From Alkalicoccus saliphilus (GTDB lineage Bacteria; Bacillota; Bacilli; Bacillales; Salisediminibacteriaceae): 64,000 nucleotides of DNA. Position numbers and translations under genes: made by a program. Below the pieces are notes generated by a model, which saw nothing but the letters and a program-made list of their open reading frames with translations, was not told the DNA's origin and made no database searches. The DNA lies in the NCBI RefSeq assembly GCF_003044065.1, contig NZ_PZJJ01000012.1, forward strand, positions 1 to 64,000, in the 5' to 3' direction. The first letter of the stretch is position 1. Each line of letters opens with the position of its first letter. Positions 40,844 through 48,995 of the stretch are shown in pieces.

Positions 40844-41030
40844 TACTAATGGAATAATTAATTCATTAGTACGACTTAATCAAAACTCCGAAAAGGGGAT
40901 GTCCTGTAAATGAGAGAGCACGGCTTAGCGCGGACTAAACCCTGTCAGATAAATCCAGGTATGACAGGGTTTTAAAACCTTGGTCCGGCTCCGCTCGTGC
41001 TATTCAGGCTCTCTCTATGCTCCTTTTGAG
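40844..41030 (+). ncRNA. Candidate structured RNA or structured DNA element (unknown)
   Basis: Five nested or adjacent helices are visible: TACTAATG/CATTAGTA (40844-40851, 40864-40871), AAAAGG/CCTTTT (40891-40896, 41022-41027), GAGAGAGC/GCTCTCTC (40912-40919, 41008-41015), CGGACTAA/TTGGTCCG (40931-40938, 40980-40987) and ACCCTGTCA/TGACAGGGT (40939-40947, 40962-40970). The last four nest into one long rod with an internal bulged region. No known riboswitch class, T-run or reading frame is recognised. Strand is uncertain because the pairing is nearly symmetrical. Confidence 0.45.
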
Positions 41031-41146
41031 CCAGCCTCTTTCAGATAAAAGATAAGACTTAACGGAGAAAAGAATTAAGCGGACGTTGTTTTAATGGAGA
41101 AGAAAAGAACGGAAAAATCATTGAAGAAATTTTTTGACATTTCTTG

Positions 41147-41175
41147 TTGCATAACGGCAGGAAATTATATATAGT
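41147..41175 (+). promoter_or_regulatory. fadN operon promoter
   Basis: TTGCAT (41147-41152), a 17-bp spacer and TATAGT (41170-41175), 80 bp before fadN and 36 bp before the FadR operator. Confidence 0.65.
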
Positions 41176-41211
41176 AAAAGAAGCGAAGGAAATATTTTTT
41201 TAAAGTAAAAA

Positions 41212-41229
41212 TGAATGATTATTCATTCA
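41212..41229 (+). promoter_or_regulatory. FadR (YsiA) operator
   Basis: TGAATGATTATTCATTCA is an exact match to the Bacillus FadR consensus TGAATGAMTANTCATTCA. FadR, a TetR-type repressor, leaves this site when long-chain acyl-CoA is present. The site lies downstream of the predicted promoter, where bound repressor would stop RNA polymerase from leaving. Confidence 0.92.
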
Positions 41230-41254
41230 AAAATAGACTGCAAGGAGGTTTCAC

Positions 41255-43639
41255 ATGTCACGTCATATTAAAAAAGCAGCAGTGCTCGGCTCTGGAATTA
41301 TGGGATCAGGAATCGCAGCTCATTTGGCAAACATTGGAATTCCAGTACTTCTTCTGGATATCGTACCGAAGGAAGAACAGGATAGTGGAGGCAGTGTAGC
41401 AACGAAGGAAAAGAAAAAAGCCCGGAATAAACTTTCGGCAGAAGCTGTGAAAAAGTTGAAAAAGCAGAAGCCCGCCCCTCTCTCACGTTCGGAAAATGCG
41501 GATTTAATCGAGCCGGGCAACTTTGAAGACGATATGCACCGGCTTCAGGAAGTGGATTGGGTTATTGAGGTAGTAGTAGAAAACCTGGAGATAAAACAAA
41601 AGGTTTTTGCCCAGGTGGATGAACACCGTCAAAAAGGATCAATTATCAGTTCCAACACATCCGGAATTTCTGTGGAAGCTATGGCAGAAGGACGTTCGGA
41701 AGATTTTCAGAAGCACTTTCTCGGCACTCACTTTTTTAACCCGCCGCGATATTTAAAACTCCTGGAAGTAATCCCGACAAACGCCACAGACCCGCAGGTG
41801 CTTTCCTTTATGAAGCAGTTTGGTGAAGATGTTCTCGGCAAAGGAGTAGTGGAAGCGAAAGACACGCCTAATTTTATCGGTAACCGGATAGGCACTTATG
41901 GTCTTCTCGTGACAGTCAGGGAAATGATGAAAGGCGGCTACTCGATCGGTGAAGTGGATTCTGTAACCGGACCAGCGATCGGACGTCCGAAAAGTGCTAC
42001 TTTCCGTACGCTGGATGTTGTAGGTCTCGATACGTTCATGCACGTAGCGGAAAACGTATATGCACAACTGGAAGGGGAAGAGAAAGAAGTTTTTGACCCG
42101 CCGGCATTTATGAGAAAAATGATTGACGAAAATATGCTGGGCAGTAAAACAGGAAAAGGTTTTTATCAAAAACAGAAAACAGACAAAGGCAGCGAAATTT
42201 ACGAGCTGGACTATGAATCCATGGAATATGTACCGCGCCGTAAAATGAAAGCGCCTTCCGTACAGCAGAGTAAGCAGGCGAAAGGAAAAGCAGCTAAAAT
42301 CCAGACGCTTGTATATGCAGATGATAAAGCCGGCCAGCTTGTCTGGAATATATTAAAGCCGACTCTGCTTTATGCAGCAGAAAAATGTTATGAAGTAGCC
42401 GATTCCCTGTACGATGTGGATCAGGCGATGAAATGGGGCTTCGGATGGGAACTCGGACCTTTTGAAACATGGGATGCGATTGGCGTCGAAAAATCCGTCA
42501 ACCGTATGAAAGAAGAAGGAGAAGAGATTCCGGAATGGGTGGAAAAAATGCTCGCAGAAGGCAGAACGAAATTCTACGAGGGACACGCCCGCTACTATCA
42601 GGAAGGCAGCTACAAAGATGCCGCGATAAATAAAAAAGTAATTCATCTGAAAACCACTAAAACAGACAGCAGCGTCGTGATGAAAAATGCCGGAGCCTCA
42701 CTGATAGATATCGGCGATGATATTGCTGTACTTGAATTTACATCACCGAACAATTCGATCGGCCTGGACGTCATGCAGATGATCAACAAGTCTGTTGACG
42801 AAGCGGAAAAGAACTACAAAGGTCTCGTGATTAATAACCAGGGTAAAAACTTCTGTGTCGGGGCGAACCTGATGATGATGCTCATGGAAGCGCAGGATAT
42901 GAACTTCCCGGAAATTGATCTCGTTGTCCGGCAGTTCCAAAACTCCATGGCGAAAATCCGCTATTCTGAAAAACCGGTCGTAGCGGCTCCGTTCCAGATG
43001 ACGCTCGGCGGCGGGACGGAAGTCTGCCTGCCTGCAGCAGGAATTCAGGCTTCCATGGAAACATACATGGGTCTCGTTGAAGCAGGTGTCGGACTGATTC
43101 CGGGGGGCGGAGGGAATAAAGAACTTTACCTTCGTCATGTGAACAGCCTGCCGGAAGGAACGAACATTGATCTTCAGGCGGTTTCGAATAAGGTTTTTGA
43201 AACAATTGCAACAGCAAAAGTCAGCACAAGTGCCCACGAAGCGGAAGGACTCGGATTTATCCGGCCGCAGGATGATATTAGTATTAACGGAGATCACCTT
43301 CTTCATGATGCGAAGCAGAAAGCGCTTTACTTGTATAACCAGGGCTACCGTGCACCAAAACGGGAAGCGATTCCGGTTGTCGGGGAGAGAGGATACGCTA
43401 CAATGCTGCTTGGGGCAAAGACAATGAAATTCGGAGGACACATTTCTGACCACGATCTGAAAATCGCAGAAAAACTGGCCTTTGTTCTTGCAGGCGGACG
43501 TGTTCCTTACGGTACGAAAGTAGATGAACAGTACCTGCTTGATTTGGAAAGAGAGGCGTTTCTCAGTCTTGTAGGTGAGCCGAAAACCCAGCAGCGTATG
43601 CAGCATATGCTGACAACAGGCAAGCCGCTGCGCAACTAG
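41255..43639 (+). CDS. fadN: 3-hydroxyacyl-CoA dehydrogenase/enoyl-CoA hydratase FadN
   Basis: A 794-residue bifunctional beta-oxidation enzyme. The N-terminal NAD-binding domain has AAVLGSGIMGSGIAAHLAN, a dehydrogenase dimerisation domain follows (about 190-400), and the C-terminal third is a crotonase-like domain with the oxyanion-hole segments KNFCVGANL and GGGGNKE. It catalyses hydration and oxidation of acyl-CoA intermediates. The start follows CAAGGAGG. First gene of the FadR-controlled fadN-fadA-fadE operon. Confidence 0.95.
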   Translation: MSRHIKKAAVLGSGIMGSGIAAHLANIGIPVLLLDIVPKEEQDSGGSVATKEKKKARNKLSAEAVKKLKKQKPAPLSRSENADLIEPGNFEDDMHRLQEVDWVIEVVVENLEIKQKVFAQVDEHRQKGSIISSNTSGISVEAMAEGRSEDFQKHFLGTHFFNPPRYLKLLEVIPTNATDPQVLSFMKQFGEDVLGKGVVEAKDTPNFIGNRIGTYGLLVTVREMMKGGYSIGEVDSVTGPAIGRPKSATFRTLDVVGLDTFMHVAENVYAQLEGEEKEVFDPPAFMRKMIDENMLGSKTGKGFYQKQKTDKGSEIYELDYESMEYVPRRKMKAPSVQQSKQAKGKAAKIQTLVYADDKAGQLVWNILKPTLLYAAEKCYEVADSLYDVDQAMKWGFGWELGPFETWDAIGVEKSVNRMKEEGEEIPEWVEKMLAEGRTKFYEGHARYYQEGSYKDAAINKKVIHLKTTKTDSSVVMKNAGASLIDIGDDIAVLEFTSPNNSIGLDVMQMINKSVDEAEKNYKGLVINNQGKNFCVGANLMMMLMEAQDMNFPEIDLVVRQFQNSMAKIRYSEKPVVAAPFQMTLGGGTEVCLPAAGIQASMETYMGLVEAGVGLIPGGGGNKELYLRHVNSLPEGTNIDLQAVSNKVFETIATAKVSTSAHEAEGLGFIRPQDDISINGDHLLHDAKQKALYLYNQGYRAPKREAIPVVGERGYATMLLGAKTMKFGGHISDHDLKIAEKLAFVLAGGRVPYGTKVDEQYLLDLEREAFLSLVGEPKTQQRMQHMLTTGKPLRN

Positions 43640-43658
43640 TTGAAGGAGGGGATCTGAA

Positions 43659-44840
43659 GTGAAAGAAGCAGTTATAGTTGCAGGAGCAAGAACTCCTGTC
43701 GGAAAAGCGAAAAAAGGAACGTTTGCCAGTGTCCGTCCGGACGATCTGGCTGCGGTTACCATAAAAGAAACATTAAAACGTGCAAATAACTTTGACCCGC
43801 AGCGTGTGGAAGACGTTATTATCGGCTGTGCCATGCCGGAAGCAGAGCAGGGGATGAACATGGCAAGAAACATTTCCGCGCTCGCAGGCCTGCCGCAGCA
43901 GGTGCCGGCTATTACGATCAACCGCTACTGTTCCTCCGGCCTGCAGAGTATTGCATACGGAGCGGAGCGGATTATGCTCGGTCAGTCGGAAGCAATCATT
44001 GCCGGTGGAGCAGAATCCATGAGCCTGATTCCCATGGGAGGGCATGTCATCGCCCCAAACCCCTCACTCGTGGAAAATGCTCCTGAATATTACATGGGGA
44101 TGGGCTTTACAGCAGAAGAAGTAGCTAAACGCTACGGAGTCTCCAGGGAAGACCAGGACGCCTTCGCGGCTGAAAGTCATAAACGTGCAGCAGACGCTGT
44201 GAAAAACGGTCGTTTTGATGATGAAATTGTGCCGGTCCCGGTAACACTCCGGGGAGTGGACGGAAATAATAAGCTTTGGGAAAAAGAAGTGACTCATTCC
44301 CGCGATGAAGGGATCCGGGAAGATACAACGAAGGAATCGCTGGGGCAGCTTCGCCCTGCTTTTAACCCATATAATGGAACAGTAACAGCCGGGAATGCTT
44401 CCCAGATGAGTGACGGTGCAGCTTCTGTTCTCGTGATGGACCGGGAAAAAGCTGAACAGGACGGTCTGCAGCCACTCGTGAAGTTCCGTTCGTTTGCCGT
44501 GGCAGGTGTTGCTCCGGAAGTGATGGGTATCGGGCCGGTCGAAGCAATTCCAAAAGCCGTCAAACAGGCAGGGCTTTCTCTTGAGGATATTGGTCTGTTT
44601 GAACTCAATGAAGCGTTTGCTTCCCAGTCTCTCCAGGTGATACGTCATCTAAACCTTGATCATAACAAAGTTAACGTCAATGGCGGGGCGATTGCACTTG
44701 GTCATCCACTCGGATGTACCGGTACAAAGCTGACATTAAGCCTTATTCATGAAATGAAGCGCCGTAATGAACAGTTTGGTGTAGTCACAATGTGTATCGG
44801 AGGCGGCATGGGTGCCGCAGGCGTGTTCGAATTACTTTAA
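43659..44840 (+). CDS. fadA: Acetyl-CoA acyltransferase (3-ketoacyl-CoA thiolase)
   Basis: A 393-residue thiolase for the last step of beta-oxidation. The acyl-binding Cys is in NRYCSSGLQS, the conserved His in ALGHPLGCTG and the second Cys in TMCIGGGMGAAG. GTG 43659 follows GAAGGAGGGG. It lies 19 bp after fadN and 20 bp before fadE. Confidence 0.96.
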   Translation: MKEAVIVAGARTPVGKAKKGTFASVRPDDLAAVTIKETLKRANNFDPQRVEDVIIGCAMPEAEQGMNMARNISALAGLPQQVPAITINRYCSSGLQSIAYGAERIMLGQSEAIIAGGAESMSLIPMGGHVIAPNPSLVENAPEYYMGMGFTAEEVAKRYGVSREDQDAFAAESHKRAADAVKNGRFDDEIVPVPVTLRGVDGNNKLWEKEVTHSRDEGIREDTTKESLGQLRPAFNPYNGTVTAGNASQMSDGAASVLVMDREKAEQDGLQPLVKFRSFAVAGVAPEVMGIGPVEAIPKAVKQAGLSLEDIGLFELNEAFASQSLQVIRHLNLDHNKVNVNGGAIALGHPLGCTGTKLTLSLIHEMKRRNEQFGVVTMCIGGGMGAAGVFELL

Positions 44841-44860
44841 ACTTGAGAGGATGATAAAAT

Positions 44861-46639
44861 ATGGCAACAACCGAACGAGTAAAAGGCGGCGGATTCCTGC
44901 TTGAATCCCAGACAGCAGAAGACGTTTTCACACCGGAAGACCTTACAGAAGAGCACAAGATGATTGGAAAGACGACAGAAGACTTTGTTAAAAACAAAGT
45001 TCTTCCGGAGATTGAGTATATCGAAAATCATGAATTCGATCGTTCAGTCCGTCTGTTAAAGCAGGCAGGAGAGCTCGGACTGCTTGGTGCAGACGTGCCG
45101 GAAGCTTATGGCGGGATCGGACTTGATAAAATCAGTTCTTCTCTTATTACCGAAAAATTCGCTCTTGCAGGCTCTTTTTCCCTGACGCAGGGTGCCCATG
45201 TTGGTATCGGTTCTCTTCCGATTGTTTTCTTTGGAACAGAAGAACAGAAACAACAGTATCTTCCGGCACTTGCTACCGGAGAAAAAATTGCAGCCTACGC
45301 CCTGACGGAGCCGACTTCCGGTTCAGACGCACTGAGCGCAAAAACAACGGCCGTGCTGTCTGACGATGGCTCCCACTATGTATTGAACGGTGAAAAGCAG
45401 TGGATCACGAACGCTGGTTTTGCAGATGTGTTTGTTGTTTATGCAAAAATTGACGGAGAAAACTTTTCCGCTTTCATCGTAGAAAGAGAGTATGACGGAG
45501 TTTCTGTCGGTCCGGAAGAAAAGAAAATGGGTATAAAAGGTTCTTCCACCAGAACATTGATTCTTCAGGATGCCAAAGTACCGAAAGAAAATCTTCTCGG
45601 ACAGGAAGGCAAGGGGCACGTTATAGCCTTTAACATTTTGAACATTGGGCGCTACAAGCTCGGCGTGGGATGCATCGGCGGAGCAAAGCGTGCCATCGAA
45701 ATTTCCGCAAAATATGCAAACGAGCGTAAACAGTTTAAACTGCCAATTTCAAAGTTCACATTGATTCAGAAAAAACTTGCTGAAATGGCAGCAAAAACGT
45801 ATGCGATGGAAAGCACGATTTACCGCACCGGAGGCTTGATTAACGACGCTTTTGAAAGTCTTTCCGAAGAAGAGCAGAAAGACGGAGAAGCCGTCGGCAA
45901 TGCAATTGCAGAATATGCTGTCGAATGCTCTCTCAATAAGTTTTTCGGTTCGGAAGTGCTCGACTTTGTCGTGGATGAAGCGGTGCAGATTCACGGGGGA
46001 TATGGATTCATGGCAGAGTACGAAGTGGAAACAATGTACCGTAACTCCCGTATTAACAGAATCTTTGAAGGAACAAACGAAATTAACCGGATGCTCGTTC
46101 CGGGAACGCTCCTCCGCAAAGCGATGAAAGGAGAGCTTCCTCTGCTTGAACAGGCACAGGGTCTGCAGGAAGAACTTATGATGATGATGCCGGAAGAAGC
46201 TGGTGATGAGCCGCTTGAACAGGAGCGCTACCTGCTTGCCAATGCGAAGAAGATTTTCCTTATGATTGCAGGGACAGCTGCCCAGAAATATGGAGAAAAG
46301 CTGCAGAAAGAACAGGAACTTCTCGCCAATACAGCAGACATCGTTAACGAAGTGTTTAACATTGAATCGATGATTCTCCGTACAGAAAAAGCGATGGCTG
46401 CTTCCGGAGAAGAAAAATCTCATCAGAAGCTTCTCATGACGCAGGTGTACACGCAGGAAGCATTTAATAACATTGAAGCTATTGCAAAAGAATCTCTTGT
46501 GACACTTGAAGAAGGAGACAGCCTGCGTACAATGCTGTCGATTCTGAAAAAACTGACGCGCCACACGCCGATCGATCTTATTCAGAAAAAGCGTGAAATT
46601 GCTAAACGTGTCATCGAAGAAGAGCGCTACGTCGTTTAG
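44861..46639 (+). CDS. fadE: Acyl-CoA dehydrogenase FadE
   Basis: A 592-residue FAD-dependent acyl-CoA dehydrogenase, longer than the usual 380-residue type. The canonical part has AYALTEPTSGSDA, QWITNAGFADVF, EKKMGIKGSSTR, the QIHGGYGFMAEYEVETMYRNSRI signature and FEGTNEINRM. The C-terminal 170 residues form the extra helical domain found in the Bacillus FadE and VLCAD-like group. Starts the beta-oxidation cycle. Last gene of the operon. Confidence 0.95.
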   Translation: MATTERVKGGGFLLESQTAEDVFTPEDLTEEHKMIGKTTEDFVKNKVLPEIEYIENHEFDRSVRLLKQAGELGLLGADVPEAYGGIGLDKISSSLITEKFALAGSFSLTQGAHVGIGSLPIVFFGTEEQKQQYLPALATGEKIAAYALTEPTSGSDALSAKTTAVLSDDGSHYVLNGEKQWITNAGFADVFVVYAKIDGENFSAFIVEREYDGVSVGPEEKKMGIKGSSTRTLILQDAKVPKENLLGQEGKGHVIAFNILNIGRYKLGVGCIGGAKRAIEISAKYANERKQFKLPISKFTLIQKKLAEMAAKTYAMESTIYRTGGLINDAFESLSEEEQKDGEAVGNAIAEYAVECSLNKFFGSEVLDFVVDEAVQIHGGYGFMAEYEVETMYRNSRINRIFEGTNEINRMLVPGTLLRKAMKGELPLLEQAQGLQEELMMMMPEEAGDEPLEQERYLLANAKKIFLMIAGTAAQKYGEKLQKEQELLANTADIVNEVFNIESMILRTEKAMAASGEEKSHQKLLMTQVYTQEAFNNIEAIAKESLVTLEEGDSLRTMLSILKKLTRHTPIDLIQKKREIAKRVIEEERYVV

Positions 46640-46721
46640 GTTATTATCAAATTTAGGGCAGTTCCCTGTCCTAAAATACTATAAACACTCTTTCTGAATG
46701 CAGAAAGAACATTCTCTCTTG

Positions 46722-46770
46722 AAGAAAGGCCCGGCTTCACGTCTCCCCACGTGATTCCGGGCTCTTTCTT
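46722..46770 (+). terminator. Terminator of the fad operon
   Basis: AAGAAAG, GCCCGG and CACGT pair with ACGTG, CCGGGC and CTTTCTT, forming a long hairpin with T-rich ends. Confidence 0.88.
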
Positions 46771-46942
46771 TGTGAAATCCCGTTTTAATGCACTGTGCAT
46801 TATTAGAGAAATTTCGTTTCCACTTCGTACTGCATCGTAATTCCTGAAATGCCGGAGGGGTTTTTCTGAATCTGGAATAAAAAAGGGTGTGCGCACGAAT
46901 CCAGGAACCGCTACAATAGAAGATAACGAAAGGAGTGATCAT

Positions 46943-47299
46943 ATGGGTTTAACTTTTTATCATTACCCGAAATGTGGAACTTGCAGAAAAGCAAAAAATT
47001 GGCTGGATAACAACGAGGTGAGCTACGAAGAAATAAATCTTGTGGAAAATCCGCCGGAAAAAGAACAGCTCCGGGAAATGTACCGGGAAAGCGGACTTCC
47101 GATCCGCCGCTTCTTCAATACGAGCGGTAAAAAATACCGTGAACTCGGATTGAAGGATAAAATTGGAGAATCTTCTGAAGAGGAACTGCTGGAGCTTCTC
47201 GCTTCCGACGGTATGCTGATTAAACGTCCTCTGGCGACAGACGGGGAAAATATTACGCTTGGATTCAAGGAAAAAACGTATGAAGAGGCATGGAAATAA
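46943..47299 (+). CDS. yusI: ArsC/Spx-family protein YusI
   Basis: A 118-residue thioredoxin-fold protein of the ArsC/Spx/YffB group. The redox pair CGTC is at Cys11 and Cys14 (YHYPKCGTCRKAKNWL), followed by the RRFFNTSGKKYRE and IKRPLATDG segments usual for the family. The arsenate-binding arginine pattern is not certain, so arsenate reduction is not claimed. ATG 46943 follows GAAAGGAGTG. It precedes gcvH as in Bacillus subtilis. Confidence 0.85.
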   Translation: MGLTFYHYPKCGTCRKAKNWLDNNEVSYEEINLVENPPEKEQLREMYRESGLPIRRFFNTSGKKYRELGLKDKIGESSEEELLELLASDGMLIKRPLATDGENITLGFKEKTYEEAWK

Positions 47300-47430
47300 C
47301 TACAATGTGTTGCAGGGAGAAAGCGGCATGTATTATAGTGGAAAGGAAGACAACTGTTACCTGCCGTTACATAAACCTGCGGCCGCAAGAAATCTCGAAT
47401 TGATATTACATTGATGGAGGGATCGATCTT

Positions 47431-47814
47431 ATGAGTCTGCCAAAAGATATGAAGTATTCAGAGGAACACGAATGGGTAAAAGAAGAAGATGGAAAAGTAC
47501 GCATCGGTATTACAGATTTTGCCCAGTCCGAGCTCGGCGATATTGTATTTGTAGAGCTGCCGGAACCGGGAGATGAACTGGAAGCAGGAGAACCGTTTGG
47601 AAGTGTTGAATCAGTAAAAACAGTATCTGAACTGTATGCACCGGTGACAGGAAAAGTCGTGGAAATTAACGAAAGCCTGGAGGACGAGCCTGAGCTTGTA
47701 AATGAATCTCCTTACGAAAAAGCATGGATGGTCGTTCTGGAGCCGTCAGACACGAGTGAGATGGACAAGCTGATGGATGCGGATGCCTACAAGGAAATGA
47801 TTGACGAAGATTAA
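47431..47814 (+). CDS. gcvH: Glycine cleavage system H protein
   Basis: A 127-residue lipoyl carrier. The lipoylated Lys63 lies in [18 protein letters not shown]. It shuttles aminomethyl groups in the glycine cleavage complex and, in Bacillus, is also the relay for lipoate to other enzymes. The start follows ATGGAGGGATC. No gcvT or gcvP is nearby, as in Bacillus subtilis. Confidence 0.97.
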   Translation: MSLPKDMKYSEEHEWVKEEDGKVRIGITDFAQSELGDIVFVELPEPGDELEAGEPFGSVESVKTVSELYAPVTGKVVEINESLEDEPELVNESPYEKAWMVVLEPSDTSEMDKLMDADAYKEMIDED

Positions 47815-47815
47815 T

Positions 47816-47856
47816 AAAAAAGCCTGTTCCCGGTCAGCCGGCAACAGGCTTTTTTG
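47816..47856 (+). terminator. gcvH terminator
   Basis: AAAAGCCTGTT and AACAGGCTTTT pair around a GC-rich loop, followed by T. Confidence 0.92.
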
Positions 47857-47950
47857 CTGAAACGCGCCAAAAACAGTGTGAAAAGGTTTTAATAAAGCAG
47901 AATTCAGGGAATGACAGCAGTATTAACCGAGAATGGGAGGCTGTCCTTTA

Positions 47951-48511
47951 ATGGATTTAAATTACACGTTGGAAACGAGCAGCAGAGAGCACGTAAACCT
48001 TGAGGAAATTGTCAAGCAGCAGCACACCGTTGTAGCATTCGGCCGTCATCTTGGCTGACCTTACTGCAGGAAATTCCTCGCGCAGTTGCGTGAGCATAGT
48101 GACGATATTAAGAAAAACGGCTTTCAGATCGTAGTAATTGTTCCTCACAATGGAGAGTTTGTACAGGAGTTTCTTGACGCTTTCGATCCTTATCCGTTCC
48201 CTATCTATGGAGATCCGGCGCGGAAGGCTTACAAAGACATGGGGCATAAAAGCATGTCAAAAGGTAAACTTCTTGTTAAATCCGGCGTCGGGGTTTTGAA
48301 GGGCAAACTGAAGGAGATTCTTCCTGAGAAAGCGGAGCAGAAATCCGTAGTGAAAAAATCCATGACTTCTGCCGACGTTTCTATCCAGGGAGGCACATGG
48401 TTGTTTGATGACAATGGGGAAGTTCTCTGGAATCATATTGATGAATCCCCGGAAGACCATGCAGATGCAAAAGAAATCGTACAGGAAACCGAAAAACACC
48501 GCGGCAGTTAA
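47951..48511 (+). CDS. Peroxiredoxin-like (AhpC/TSA) protein with UGA-encoded selenocysteine
   Basis: From ATG 47951 (behind GGGAGG, at some distance) the frame runs 186 codons if TGA at 48056-48058 (codon 36) is selenocysteine. The active-site region reads VVAFGRHLGUPYCRKFLAQL, where homologues have a CPxC pair at the start of a thioredoxin-fold helix. The rest is continuous: QIVVIVPHNGEFVQEFLDAFDPYPFPIYGDPARKAYKDMG, and the C-terminal GGTWLFDDNGEVLWNHIDESPEDHA, both typical of the Prx-like AhpC/TSA_2 group. A SECIS-type hairpin follows the TGA at 25 nt. Starting at a later ATG would remove the active site. It probably reduces peroxide or disulfides; substrate unknown. It stands in the place where Bacillus subtilis has other thioredoxin-like yus genes. 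Confidence 0.88.
48077..48094 (+). promoter_or_regulatory. Candidate bacterial SECIS element (Prx-like gene)
   Basis: CTCGCGC and GCGTGAG form a 7-bp stem (one wobble) with the loop AGTT. The loop begins 25 nt after the TGA and has G in its first two bases, fitting the bacterial SECIS model. A competing smaller hairpin (AGGA/TCCT at 48068-48078) lies just before it. Confidence 0.72.
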
Positions 48512-48692
48512 TGCTGTGGTGTTTTTTATCGGCGTGATTCCAACTGAATTACACATGTGCAGGTTGTGAATAAGCTCCTATTTCAAGGACTGACACAGCC
48601 CGGGCTGGAGCGAAGTTTCCTCCAGTCATCAACACCAAATTTTATAATAGTTTTATGCAAAAACCGCACACTCATACGTAAGTAACAAATTG

Positions 48693-48721
48693 TTGACAAG
48701 CTTATCTGCCAGTGATATTAT
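48693..48721 (+). promoter_or_regulatory. metNIQ promoter
   Basis: Consensus TTGACA (48693-48698), a 17-bp spacer and TATTAT (48716-48721), about 28 bp before the S box. The stretch 48512-48692 has no recognised element. Confidence 0.88.
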
Positions 48722-48748
48722 CCATCTTAGACTAAAAAGTGCATATTT

Positions 48749-48853
48749 CTTATCAAGAGTGGTGGAGGGACTGGCCTGATGAAACCCGGCAACCACCAGG
48801 CAGAAGCCTGGAAGGTGCCAATTCCTTTGAAGGGAAATCCTTCAACAGATAAG
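48749..48853 (+). ncRNA. SAM-I riboswitch (S box)
   Basis: P1 is CTTATC with GATAAG. The core follows in order: AGAGTGGTGGAGGGACTGGCC, GATGAAACCCGGCAACC, CAGGC...GCCTGGAAGGTGCCAATTCC, and the P4-type GAAGGGAAATCCTTC. It controls the methionine ABC transporter behind it. Confidence 0.96.
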
Positions 48854-48873
48854 ATTTAAGACTCCCTTTCGTG

Positions 48874-48913
48874 AGCCTTTCTACTTATCTGGAAGCGTAG
48901 AAAGGCTTTTTTT
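48874..48913 (+). terminator. S-box expression-platform terminator
   Basis: AGCCTTTCTAC and GTAGAAAGGCT form a perfect 11-bp stem followed by T, 20 nt after the aptamer. Confidence 0.92.
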
Positions 48914-48995
48914 ATGTCTTTTTTTATAAAAACACTTTTGCGCGTTAAACGAACTAAAGTGATAGGAATAATAGTAAAAGAAAGGAGCAGATGGT

